From Streptomyces sp. NBC_00286 (GTDB lineage: Bacteria; Actinomycetota; Actinomycetes; Streptomycetales; Streptomycetaceae): a stretch of DNA of 64,000 nucleotides. This document shows positions 16,120-24,127 of this stretch, piece after piece. Each line of letters opens with the position of its first letter. Positions within the stretch are counted from its first letter, which is position 1. The notes below the pieces were generated by a model. The model did no database searches and was not told the DNA's origin. It saw nothing but the letters and a program-made list of their open reading frames with translations. The stretch covers positions 2,542,001 to 2,606,000 of the forward strand of contig NZ_CP108054.1 of the NCBI RefSeq assembly GCF_036173125.1, in the 5' to 3' direction. Both the position numbers and the translations under genes were made by a program.

Positions 16120-16770
16120 TCAGGCGGAGGCGACCGGCAATACGTCCGGCGACAACGCCCCTGCATGGGCAGCGGCGCTCGTCATCCGCCTGCGGTGATG
16201 ACGCCGACACAGCACCTCATACCCCACCTCCGCCGCCGAGCCGGCCACATCCCCTACCACCACCTGCTCGCCCTCGACCACCATCTCCCCAGCCAGCGTG
16301 CGCGCGTTATGGGTGGCCCGTGCACCGCACCAACACATCGCCTCGACCTGCAACGTCTCCACGCGGTCTGCAAGTTCGATCAAACGCTGCGAGCCAGGGA
16401 AGAGCTTGGTGCGAAAATCCGTGGTGATGCCGAACGCGAAGACGTCCAGGACGAGGTCGTCCACGATCCGGGCCAACTGGTCGATCTGCACCGGCGCGAG
16501 GAACTGCGCCTCATCCACGATCACGTAGTCGACCTTGGCACCGTGCGACATCTGCTCCACCAGGTACCCGTACAGATCCATGCCCGGAGCCGCCTCAACC
16601 GCGTCCGTGACCAAGCCCAAACGCGACGACAACTTACCCTCGCCGGCACGGTCATCCCGCGTGAAGATCACACCCTGCAGACCCCTTGCCGACCGGTTGT
16701 GCCCAATCTGAAGCGCCAAAGTTGACTTCCCACAGTCCATCGTCCCGGAGAAGAACACCAGCTCGGGCAT
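16120..16770 (-). CDS. tdk: thymidine kinase
   Basis: Cytosolic enzyme of the dTMP salvage pathway, phosphorylating thymidine with ATP; 216 aa. Motifs: Walker A FFSGTMDCGKSTLALQIGHN at the N-terminus, VIVDEAQFLAPVQIDQLARI (Walker B and catalytic Glu), FRTKLFPGSQRLIELAD (lasso region), and zinc-binding cysteines in MCWCGARATHNAR and VLCRRHH. ATG 16770 opens directly on the P-loop strand, as usual. It is the first core gene beside the accessory zone and lies 53 bp downstream of the phosphodiesterase-like gene in the same direction, so the two may be co-transcribed. Confidence 0.95.
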   Translation of the reverse strand: MPELVFFSGTMDCGKSTLALQIGHNRSARGLQGVIFTRDDRAGEGKLSSRLGLVTDAVEAAPGMDLYGYLVEQMSHGAKVDYVIVDEAQFLAPVQIDQLARIVDDLVLDVFAFGITTDFRTKLFPGSQRLIELADRVETLQVEAMCWCGARATHNARTLAGEMVVEGEQVVVGDVAGSAAEVGYEVLCRRHHRRRMTSAAAHAGALSPDVLPVASA

Positions 16771-16823
16771 GGCGAGTTGAGCACCTTTCAGCGGGGGCGG
16801 TTCAGTGGCGAGGCGGCCGACGA

Positions 16824-18017
16824 TCAGGAGCGTACTTCGAGCAGCGGGACCAGCTGCTCGGCGGGGGTCAGCGAACCGTGGTTGCCGAGCATCGACGACT
16901 CCTTGGGCTCCCGCTGTGAGGCGATGAGCAGGACGTCGTCGCGGGCCGCCGCGACCACGTCGCCGATACGGGCGTACACCCGCTCCTCGATCCGGTCGGG
17001 CTTCCCGAACCAGCCCGCCGCGATCGCCTCGTCCCGGGACGCCACCCAGAACTGCTCGCCGAGCACCTCGCGCCAGCAGGTCAGTACGTCCGATTCGGCG
17101 CCCGGTACGGCGTACACATGCCGGGCGCGGCCCTCGCCGCCGAGCAGGGCGACGCCGGCGCGCAGCTCCCAGTCCTCGTCGAAGTCGATGCGGTGCGGCT
17201 CGCCGAAGGGGATGTCGATCATGCCGTGGTCGGCGGTGATGTACAGGGCCGTGCGCGGCGGCAGTTGCTCGGCCAGCCTCTGGACCAGGCGGTCCACGTA
17301 CATGAGTTGTCCGCGCCAGGGGTCCGAGTCGACGCCGAAGCGGTGGCCCTTGCCGTCCACCTCGGCGTAGTACGTGTAGACCAACGAGCGGTCCCCGGCG
17401 GCCAGTTGCTCGGCCGCGAGGTCCATGCGCTCCTCGCCGGACAGGCGCCCGTGAAACGTTCCGCCGCTCAGCGCGACCCTCGTCAGGGGCGTGTTCTCGA
17501 AGGTCGGCGAGGAGACCTGTGCGCTGTGCACGCCCGCCCGGTCGGCCAGCTCGAAGACCGTGGGGTACGGCTGCCAGACGTTCGGCGGTGTCCAGGGGTT
17601 CCAGCGGAGCTGGTTCATCAGCTCGCCGGTGTCCGGATTGCGCACCGTGTAGCCGGGCAGGCCGTGGACGCCCGGCGCCAGACCCGTACCGACCGTGGCG
17701 AGCGAGGTGGCGGTGGTCGCGGGGTAGGCGGCGGTGATCGGGCGGCCGGTGCCGCCGCGGGAGCTGCCCAGGAGGGAGCTCATGAACGGGGCCTCTTCGG
17801 GATGCGCCCTCAGCTGCTCCCAGCCGAGGCCGTCGATCAGAAAGACGCAGTTCCGGTCGGCCGGAGTCAGGTCCGTGAGCGTGGCGGCCAGATTCGGTAC
17901 GCCCATGCCCGCGGCGAGCGTGGGCAGCAGATCGGCGAGTGAACCGGAGCCGTACTCGGGCACGGGCGCGGACTCGATGGTCAAGGGTTCCGGGTGGTCC
18001 CAGAGGGGCTGCGCCAT
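16824..18017 (-). CDS. alkaline phosphatase superfamily protein (nucleotide pyrophosphatase/phosphodiesterase-like)
   Basis: The 397-aa cytoplasmic protein has the metal site of the type I phosphodiesterase/nucleotide pyrophosphatase branch: Asp in CVFLIDGLGWEQL, Thr nucleophile in YPATTATSLATVGTGL, Asp and His in YYAEVDGKGHRFG, Asp-His in ITADHGMIDIP and His in MLGNHGSLTPAE. It has no signal peptide. Its ATG overlaps the stop of the upstream DUF5998 gene by one base (TAATG), indicating translational coupling. The substrate is unknown; family members hydrolyse phosphodiesters or nucleotides. Confidence 0.88.
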   Translation of the reverse strand: MAQPLWDHPEPLTIESAPVPEYGSGSLADLLPTLAAGMGVPNLAATLTDLTPADRNCVFLIDGLGWEQLRAHPEEAPFMSSLLGSSRGGTGRPITAAYPATTATSLATVGTGLAPGVHGLPGYTVRNPDTGELMNQLRWNPWTPPNVWQPYPTVFELADRAGVHSAQVSSPTFENTPLTRVALSGGTFHGRLSGEERMDLAAEQLAAGDRSLVYTYYAEVDGKGHRFGVDSDPWRGQLMYVDRLVQRLAEQLPPRTALYITADHGMIDIPFGEPHRIDFDEDWELRAGVALLGGEGRARHVYAVPGAESDVLTCWREVLGEQFWVASRDEAIAAGWFGKPDRIEERVYARIGDVVAAARDDVLLIASQREPKESSMLGNHGSLTPAEQLVPLLEVRS

Positions 18018-18604
18018 TACGGGGTGACGTCCGCGGTCGCCTCGGAGAGCGACTGGGCGAAGGCGAGCGTCTGGCGCACGGCGTCCGGTCCGTCCCCGGC
18101 TTCGCTGACGCGCAGGCTGAGGTCGTCGGCCGTCGAGCTGCCCGTATAGCCGTGGTCCGCCTCGCAGTTGGGGTCGCCGCAGGCGGCCGGCTCCAGGTCG
18201 AGGCGGGAGACCGCGCCCCAGCCGATGGTGAGGACGACCTCGCGGGGCAGCGTCCCGGGCACGTACTTCTCCGGGTTGGCGACGACCCGGCTGAGGACGA
18301 CCGACGAGATCCGGCCAAGCTTTACGGACTCGGTGGATGTCGTCGCGTACGGCGTCGGCGACGTGCTGTCCGCGGCCTGCTCGTCGGTGTGGCTCACGAT
18401 GAAGCGGTTGTCGGTGAGGACAAGCACCGTCACATGCCGACGCACCTCGTTGGCGTCGAACGTCGTCTCCTGGTGGACCAGAAACGACCGGATGGCCTCG
18501 CCGCCGACAGCGGCTTCCACCGCCTCGGCCACGAGGGCCGGGTAGTAGCCGCTGCGCTCGATCGCCGCTCGCAGCCCCTGGGTCGATGTACTGGTCTTGG
18601 CCAT
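18017..18604 (-). CDS. DUF5998 family protein
   Basis: Conserved actinobacterial cytosolic protein of 195 aa with no assigned function. Characteristic segments are GLRAAIERSGYYPALVAEAV, FLVHQETTFDANEVRRHVTV (with LVLTDNRFIVSHTDE after it) and AACGDPNCEADHGYTGS, the last carrying two Cys that might bind metal. Start ATG 18604 has AGGA upstream; ATG 18613 is a possible alternative. It is translationally coupled to the phosphodiesterase-like gene downstream. Confidence 0.85.
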   Translation of the reverse strand: MAKTSTSTQGLRAAIERSGYYPALVAEAVEAAVGGEAIRSFLVHQETTFDANEVRRHVTVLVLTDNRFIVSHTDEQAADSTSPTPYATTSTESVKLGRISSVVLSRVVANPEKYVPGTLPREVVLTIGWGAVSRLDLEPAACGDPNCEADHGYTGSSTADDLSLRVSEAGDGPDAVRQTLAFAQSLSEATADVTP

Positions 18605-18645
18605 GGCGCCCATCCTACGGGGGCGCACTGACTGCGAGGCACCGA

Positions 18646-21450
18646 TCAGTACACAGGAAGCGTGCGCGGACCGAGGTCGCCGCGGGCGGGCGGGGGCGCG
18701 AGCCGCACGGAGGCACCGAGCGCGGTCAGCCCGCGCGGGGCGACGACCACGGGTTCCAGGGTGACGGAGACGACCTCCGGGTGGTCGTCCACAAGGCGCG
18801 ACAGGCGCAACAGCAGTTCCTCCAGTGCCGCCGTGTCCGCCGGTGCCGAGCCCCGCCAGCCGAAGAGGAGCGGCGCCGTCCGGATCGACCGGACCAGCGA
18901 GGCCGCCTCCCGGTCGGTGACCGGAATCAGCCGGTGCGCGGTGTCTCCGAGCAGCTCCGAGGCGGCTCCGGCGAGGCTGAACGAGAGCACCGGCCCGGCC
19001 GCCGGGTCGATCACCGCGCGGACGACGGTGTCGACGCCGCGGGGCGCCATGGCCTGCACCACCGGGCGCAGTTCGGCGGGCGTCCCGAAGAGCTCGGTCA
19101 ATTCCGTGTACGCCCGCCGCAGTTGCTCCTCGTCCGCCAGATCCAGTCGTACGCCGCCCAGGTCGGCCCGGTGCCGCAGGTGCGCGGCGGTGGCCTTCAG
19201 CGCCACGGGGTAGCCGGAGCGCTCGGCCGCCGCCACGGCCTCGTCGGGCGTCGGGGCGGGCAGAGCGCGGCGTACGTCGATGCCGTACCGGCCGAGCAGC
19301 GCGCAGGTGTCCTCGAGGCCGAGCGTGAGCCCGGCCGGGTCGCCCTCGGCCAGCAGAGCGTCGATCTGCTCGGCGGCCCCCTTCTCGTCGATGTCCTCGA
19401 ACTCGGGCACCCGGCCGGGCTCGGCGGCGTCCCCGCGCCAGTGCCCGTACCTGACGGCCTCGGCGAGGGCGCGGACGGCGCGCTCGGCCGCGGGGTAGGC
19501 GGGGATGAGAGTGGAATCGTCCGCGGGGGTCCGCGCCGCGGGGCGTTCGGCGGGCGGCGGCACCTGGAGCTCGACGGCGTGGGGCGCGGTGCTGGTGGCG
19601 GCGGAGAGGGCTTCGGCGAGCCCGCCGAGTTCCACATGGACCACGAGGACCGGCTTCGCCGGGGACGCCGCCGCGGCCGAACGCAGCGCCTCGGCGAGAG
19701 CGGCGTCGGAAGGCGAGGTCTCACCGACCGCTGGTATGGCGGTGACCACGACGGCGTCACAGGCGTCATCGGCCAGTGCGTGCGCGAGGGCCGCATGGAA
19801 GTCCTCCGCCGATGCCGCCGTGGTCAGGTCCAGCGGCGGCAACGGCTGAAGCCCTTCGGCGAGACAGGCGTCGTACGTGAGCAGCCCCAGCGACTCGGAG
19901 TTCCCGAGGATCGCCACACGAGGTCCGGCGGGGAGCGGCTGGCGTGCCAGCAGCAGCCCGGCGTCGACGAGCTCGGTGATCGTGTCCACCCTGATCACCC
20001 CGGCCTGCCGCAGCAGCGCGGACACGGTCGCGTGCGGCAGCCGTGTGGCCCGTACGGCATGGCCTGGAGGCGCGGACCCGCTGTGCCGTGCGCCCTGGAC
20101 GACGACGAGCGGCTTGGCGGCGGCGGTCCGGCGCGCGAGGCGCGTGAACTTCCTTGGGTTGCCGATGGATTCGAGGTACATCAGCGCGACATCGGTGTCG
20201 GGGTCGTCATACCAGTACTGCAGTACGTCGTTGCCGGACACGTCCGCGCGGTTGCCCGAGGAGATGAACGTGGACACCCCGGTCACGCCCGTGACGCCGC
20301 CGCCGCGCCGCTGCAGCCGGGACAGCAGCGCGATCCCGATGGCACCGGACTGCGCGAACAGACCGATGCGTCCGGCCCGCGGCATCTTGGGCGCGAGCGA
20401 GGCGTTGAGCCGTACATCCGGTGCGGTGTTGATGATTCCGAAGGCGTTGGGTCCGATGATGCGCATGCCGTACGCGCGCGCGTGGCGCACGAGTTCACGC
20501 TGGCGCTCCCGTCCTTCGGGGCCGCTCTCGGCGTACCCCGCGGTGAGTACGACGAGCCCCTGCACACCGTGTTCACCGCAGTCGGCGACGGTCTGGGGGA
20601 CGTGCTCAGCAGGGACGGCGACCACGGCGAGATCGACGGGGTCGGGGATGTCACGGATCGAGCGGTACGCCGCGACTCCGCCGAGTTCCTTCTCCTGGAG
20701 GGCCCTGTTCACCGCGTACAGCCGTCCGCCGAACCCGGCGTCGCGGAGGTTGTCGAGGACGCTGCGCCCCACTCCGCCGGGCGCGCGGCCCGCCCCGATG
20801 ACGGCGACGGAACCGGGTGCGAGGAGCCGGGCCACGGACCGCGCCTCGGCCCGCTGCTCCCGGGCCCACTGCACCGCGCGTGAGCGGTCGGTGGGTTCCA
20901 GGTCGAACTCCAGGCGTACGACGCCGTCTTCGAAGCTGCGCTGCTGCTGGTAGCCGGCGTCCGTGAAGACCTTGATCATCTTGCTGTTGGCGGGCAGCAC
21001 CTCGGCGGCGAACCGGCGGATGCCGCGCTCCCGGGCCACCGCGGCGATGTGCTCCAGCAGCGCGGAGGCCACACCACGGCCCTGGTGGGCGTCCTGCACG
21101 AGGAAGGCGACCTCGGCCTCGTCGGCGGGAGACGAGGCGGGCAGCCCCTCGGCGTCGATGCGGTCGTAGCGTACGGTGGCGATGAACTCGCCGCCGACCG
21201 TGGCCGCGAGTCCCACCCGGTCCACAAAGTCGTGGTGCGTGAAGCGGTGGACATCCTTGGCGGACAGGCGCGGGTACGGCGCGAAGAAGCGGTAGTACTT
21301 CGACTCGTCGGACACCTGCTCGTAGAAGCTGACCAGGCGGTCGGCGTCGTCGGCCGTGATCGGCCGGATGCGCGCGGTGCCGCCGTCGCGCAGCACGACG
21401 TCGGCCTCCCAGTGGGCGGGATACTCGTGCCGATCCGACGAGGTCTGCAT
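18646..21450 (-). CDS. GNAT acetyltransferase fused to NDP-forming acyl-CoA synthetase-like protein (Pat type)
   Basis: Large cytosolic protein of 934 aa. The N-terminal GNAT domain (about 20-175) shows VAFLVQDAHQGRGVASALLE, the acetyl-CoA binding motif A. Then follow a CoA-binding Rossmann domain (VAVIGAGRAPGGVGRSVLDN), a succinyl-CoA-synthetase-like domain (GRIGLFAQSGAIGIALLSRL) and an ATP-grasp domain (YGIDVRRALPAPTPDEAVAA, SGYPVALKATAAHLRHRADL). Proteins of this architecture are known lysine acetyltransferases; the Streptomyces lividans member PatA acetylates acetoacetyl-CoA synthetase. ATG 21450 was chosen because the GNAT fold starts soon after; upstream codons are low quality. It is divergent from ptsH. 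Confidence 0.9.
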   Translation of the reverse strand: MQTSSDRHEYPAHWEADVVLRDGGTARIRPITADDADRLVSFYEQVSDESKYYRFFAPYPRLSAKDVHRFTHHDFVDRVGLAATVGGEFIATVRYDRIDAEGLPASSPADEAEVAFLVQDAHQGRGVASALLEHIAAVARERGIRRFAAEVLPANSKMIKVFTDAGYQQQRSFEDGVVRLEFDLEPTDRSRAVQWAREQRAEARSVARLLAPGSVAVIGAGRAPGGVGRSVLDNLRDAGFGGRLYAVNRALQEKELGGVAAYRSIRDIPDPVDLAVVAVPAEHVPQTVADCGEHGVQGLVVLTAGYAESGPEGRERQRELVRHARAYGMRIIGPNAFGIINTAPDVRLNASLAPKMPRAGRIGLFAQSGAIGIALLSRLQRRGGGVTGVTGVSTFISSGNRADVSGNDVLQYWYDDPDTDVALMYLESIGNPRKFTRLARRTAAAKPLVVVQGARHSGSAPPGHAVRATRLPHATVSALLRQAGVIRVDTITELVDAGLLLARQPLPAGPRVAILGNSESLGLLTYDACLAEGLQPLPPLDLTTAASAEDFHAALAHALADDACDAVVVTAIPAVGETSPSDAALAEALRSAAAASPAKPVLVVHVELGGLAEALSAATSTAPHAVELQVPPPAERPAARTPADDSTLIPAYPAAERAVRALAEAVRYGHWRGDAAEPGRVPEFEDIDEKGAAEQIDALLAEGDPAGLTLGLEDTCALLGRYGIDVRRALPAPTPDEAVAAAERSGYPVALKATAAHLRHRADLGGVRLDLADEEQLRRAYTELTELFGTPAELRPVVQAMAPRGVDTVVRAVIDPAAGPVLSFSLAGAASELLGDTAHRLIPVTDREAASLVRSIRTAPLLFGWRGSAPADTAALEELLLRLSRLVDDHPEVVSVTLEPVVVAPRGLTALGASVRLAPPPARGDLGPRTLPVY

Positions 21451-21618
21451 GGGCCCCAGAGTACGGCTCGTGTCCGACAATGGCGCGAGGCAGTCCGGGG
21501 CCCGACTCGGGCCCCCGCATGGGCTCGTGGCCTCTGCCGGGCCGGCGCCCGCCAGGGGACGCTTCACGTATGGAATAGTGGTCTAGACAACCTGAGCACA
21601 CCTGAAGGGCAGCATCAC

Positions 21619-21900
21619 ATGGCTGAGCGCCGCGTCAACGTCGGCTGGGCCGAGGGCCTCCACGCCCGCCCCGCCTCCATCTTCGTCCGTGCGGCCACAG
21701 CCGCCGGCGTCCCTGTGACGATCTCCAAGGCGGACGGCAACCCCGTCAACGCCGCATCCATGCTCGCGGTGCTCGGCCTGGGCGCCAAGGGCGGCGAGGA
21801 GATCGTCCTGGCCTCCGACGCCGAGGGAGCGGACGCCGCGCTCGACCGCTTGGCCAAGCTGGTTTCGGAGGGGCTTGAGGAACTGCCCGAAACCGTGTGA
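21619..21900 (+). CDS. ptsH: HPr phosphocarrier protein of the PTS
   Basis: Small cytosolic phosphocarrier (93 aa) that passes phosphate from enzyme I to the EIIA components of sugar phosphotransferase systems. The active-site His is residue 15 in GLHARPAS. The region around Ser47 (VNAASMLAVLGLGAKGGEEI) occupies the place of the regulatory Ser46 of low-GC Gram-positives, but the surrounding motif differs, and HPr kinase control is not expected in actinobacteria. GAAGGG precedes ATG 21619. A strong terminator follows at 21944, so it is monocistronic; enzyme I is not in this window. Confidence 0.95.
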   Translation: MAERRVNVGWAEGLHARPASIFVRAATAAGVPVTISKADGNPVNAASMLAVLGLGAKGGEEIVLASDAEGADAALDRLAKLVSEGLEELPETV

Positions 21901-21943
21901 CTCAAGGGTCGCGTTCAAAAGACGCCGTCCCGCACACGCACCA

Positions 21944-21977
21944 AAAGGGCTCGCCCGAAATACCGGGCGGGCCCTTT
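21944..21977. terminator. terminator between ptsH and the GntR gene
   Basis: AAAGGGC-T-CGCCCG (21944-21957) pairs with CGGGCG-G-GCCCTTT (21964-21977) around a six-base loop. It ends in TTT on the plus strand and AAAA precedes it, so it can act in both directions between the convergent genes. Confidence 0.8.
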
Positions 21978-22047
21978 GCAATTCCAGGTTGCGGGCAGCA
22001 GAAATAATCCCCCGCGAATTACTCCCCCTTTGTATACGGCGCCACTG

Positions 22048-22743
22048 TTAATGCCGCAGGCTCGCCGTGTTTACGGGGTGTTGCGAAGTCCTCACACGCT
22101 CCACGCGATCACCGTGCCCGGGAAAGCGCAGCCGGTGCGCGGCCGTCGCCCGCTCGGTGTGCAAGGCCGTGATCGCCCGGGCCCGCTCGCTGTCGCCGCG
22201 CGCGACGGCGTCCACGATGCCGCCGTGCTCCGACCAGGACTCGGCGGGATGGGCCGGCGCCTCGACCGCGTACATCCAGGCGATCTTGTGTCGCAGCTGG
22301 GTGAGCATCGAGGTCAGCGCGGGGCTGCCGGAGGCCTGCGCGAGCGTCTCGTGGAACCAGCCGCCCAGGGAGCGCAGATCCTCGCCCTGGCCCTTCCTGG
22401 CCCGCTCCTGGCCCAGCCTGACGAGGCCTCGCAGCACCTTGAGGTGCGCCTCCGTACGCCGCTGTGCGGCGCGCGCGGCGCCCAGCGGCTCCAGGAGCAT
22501 GCGCATCTCCAGCAGGTCGGCGGCCTCCTGCTCGGTGGGTTCCGCGACGCACGCGCCCGCGTGCCTGCGGGTGACGACGAAGCCCTCCGCCTCCAGCGTG
22601 CGCAGCGCCTCCCGCACGGGGACCCGCGAGACGCCGTAGCGACGCGCGAGGAGTTCCTCGGTGAGCCGGCTGCCGCGTTCGTAGACACCCGCCACGATGT
22701 CGTCACGGATCGCCGTGCATACCGAGTGCGCGGGAATACGCAT
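22048..22743 (-). CDS. GntR family regulator (FadR/FCD subfamily)
   Basis: DNA-binding regulator of 231 aa. The N-terminal winged helix reads LTEELLARRYGVSRVPVREA (then LRTLEAEGFVV). The C-terminal FCD domain shows ADLLEMRMLLEPLGAARAAQ and EHGGIVDAVARGDSERARAI, with the Asp/His residues that bind a metal and often an organic acid in this family. It lies convergent to ptsH; that is only positional evidence for a metabolic role. The target and effector are unknown. Confidence 0.88.
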   Translation of the reverse strand: MRIPAHSVCTAIRDDIVAGVYERGSRLTEELLARRYGVSRVPVREALRTLEAEGFVVTRRHAGACVAEPTEQEAADLLEMRMLLEPLGAARAAQRRTEAHLKVLRGLVRLGQERARKGQGEDLRSLGGWFHETLAQASGSPALTSMLTQLRHKIAWMYAVEAPAHPAESWSEHGGIVDAVARGDSERARAITALHTERATAAHRLRFPGHGDRVERVRTSQHPVNTASLRH

Positions 22744-22907
22744 GACCGGACCTCCGCCTTAATCCCCGCGAAACGCGGTCGATTGACGCTCGTTCGGTGA
22801 CTCTATTGCAGAGTGCGGGAAATTCCGATGGCGGGCCGGAATCCATGGCGTTTTTTTGGACACATAGTCGCGCAGAACAGGCAGACGTCCGGTCAAGACG
22901 CACGAAA

Positions 22908-22930
22908 GCCCCGGCTCGGTGAGCCGGGGC
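22908..22930 (-). terminator. terminator after the M23 peptidase gene
   Basis: GCCCCGGCTC (22908-22917) and GAGCCGGGGC (22921-22930) form a perfect 10-bp stem with a 3-nt loop, 25 bp past the peptidase stop. On the minus strand it is followed by TTTCG. Confidence 0.8.
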
Positions 22931-22954
22931 CTTCGGGAAGGGTGCGGTGAGTCG

Positions 22955-23743
22955 TCAGACGTTCACGCCGTGCGAGCGGAGGTAGGCGACGGGGTCCATG
23001 TCCGAGCCGTACTCCTGGGACGTACGCGCCTCGAAGTGCAGATGCGCTCCGGTGACGTTGCCGGTCGCCCCGGAGAGGCCTATCTGCTGGCCCGGGGTGA
23101 CGCTCTGGCCGACGGAGACGGAGAGGGACGACATGTGGGCGTACTGCGTGTACGTGCCGTCGTTCATCTTGATGACGACCTGGTTGCCGTACGAGCCCTC
23201 GAAGCCGGCCTCGACGACGGTGCCGGCGCCCACGGCGCGGACGGTGGTGCCACTTGCGGCGTGGAAGTCGACGCCGGTGTGACTGCCGGAGGACCAGACG
23301 GAGCCGCCGGCCTTGTAGCCGGTCGAGACGTACGAGTCGCTGATCGGCGAGACGAAGGAGTTGAGCAGGCGCTTGCGCTCGGCCTCACGGGCGGCGCGCT
23401 CCTCGGCCGCACGCTCCGCCTTGGCCTTCGCCTCGGCGCGGGCCTTCTGCTCGGCGGCCCGCTTCTTGGCGGCCTCTTCTGCTGCCTGACGGGCGGCGGC
23501 CTCCTCGGCTGCCTGGCGTTGGGCGTGGGCCTGGGCGTCGATCTGGTCGGCGACCGAGTCGCCCATGGTGACGGCCTGGGTCAGCCCTGTCTGCTTGGCA
23601 GTGGACGGGCCGGCGAACGCCGGGGCGGCCAGAGTGCCGATGACACCGGTGGTGGCGAGCGTCGCTACGCCAACGGTCCTCGAGGACGTGCGCTTCGTAC
23701 GGCTCGGGCGACGGTGCTTCCCGGTGGCGCGGGTGAACGCCAT
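22955..23743 (-). CDS. secreted M23 metallopeptidase (LytM type)
   Basis: Zinc endopeptidase acting on peptidoglycan cross-bridges outside the cell; 262 aa. A basic N-terminus and hydrophobic stretch (TVGVATLATTGVIGTLAAPA, ending FAG) form the signal peptide. A long Ala/Glu/Lys coiled coil (about 65-125, with AEEAAARQAAEEAAKKRAAE) precedes the catalytic domain. Zinc ligands are His and Asp in SGSHTGVDFHA and His in GAHLHFEART. The gene is preceded by a ydaO-type (c-di-AMP) riboswitch at 23771-23972, so its expression is probably tied to cyclic di-AMP; Streptomyces wall hydrolases are often controlled this way. Confidence 0.93.
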   Translation of the reverse strand: MAFTRATGKHRRPSRTKRTSSRTVGVATLATTGVIGTLAAPAFAGPSTAKQTGLTQAVTMGDSVADQIDAQAHAQRQAAEEAAARQAAEEAAKKRAAEQKARAEAKAKAERAAEERAAREAERKRLLNSFVSPISDSYVSTGYKAGGSVWSSGSHTGVDFHAASGTTVRAVGAGTVVEAGFEGSYGNQVVIKMNDGTYTQYAHMSSLSVSVGQSVTPGQQIGLSGATGNVTGAHLHFEARTSQEYGSDMDPVAYLRSHGVNV

Positions 23744-23770
23744 GAAGTGGCTTGTCCTTTCCTTCCTTCT

Positions 23771-23972
23771 CGCCTACCGGGTTAGCTGACGGGTTCGGAG
23801 CAGGAAGGTCTCCTACGGGCCCCCTCCAGGAGGGCGCCCGATTCACCCCAGGGACTGCGATGGGTCCCCGGCTCCCCTGGCTCGCGCCGTACGGGGACTC
23901 GGCGATGACTGTCCGGTGCCGCGGGTGCGGCGCAGTGCCTGACGGACAGCCGGACTGACGCTAAGCGGGTCA
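23771..23972 (-). promoter_or_regulatory. ydaO-type cyclic di-AMP riboswitch
   Basis: In the leader of the M23 peptidase gene the minus strand carries the conserved ydaO/yuaA pieces in order: CGCTTAG near the 5' end (about 23965), GGGGTGAATCGGGCG (around 23840), then GTAGGAGACCTTCC and CCGAACCCGTCAGCTAACC, ending GTAGGCG about 30 bases before the start codon. These match the aptamer well. In this class ligand binding usually turns the downstream gene off. Confidence 0.88.
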
Positions 23973-24076
23973 TCTCTCAAATAACAAACGGATGACGGCT
24001 TTTGTAGCGCACGCCACAGGCCAGACACACAACCTCCATACCAACTCGCAACCAATCCAATCAATTTGGACAAAGA

Positions 24077-24110
24077 GGGACCCTGGAGGCTCATCAGCCT
24101 CCAGGGTCCC
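24077..24110 (-). terminator. terminator after the M16 peptidase pair
   Basis: GGGACCCTGGAGGCT (24077-24091) and AGCCTCCAGGGTCCC (24096-24110) form a perfect 15-bp stem with loop CATC, 18 bp past the stop of the M16 gene. On the minus strand it is followed by TCTTTGT. Confidence 0.88.
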
Positions 24111-24127
24111 CGGGATGTGCGGCGGCT

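Noticed and set aside
18586..20883. 765-codon open frame on the plus strand opposite the Pat-type gene
   Set aside because: It is the antisense shadow of a clear GNAT/acyl-CoA-synthetase gene; GC-rich third positions keep the opposite frame open. No motifs or RBS.
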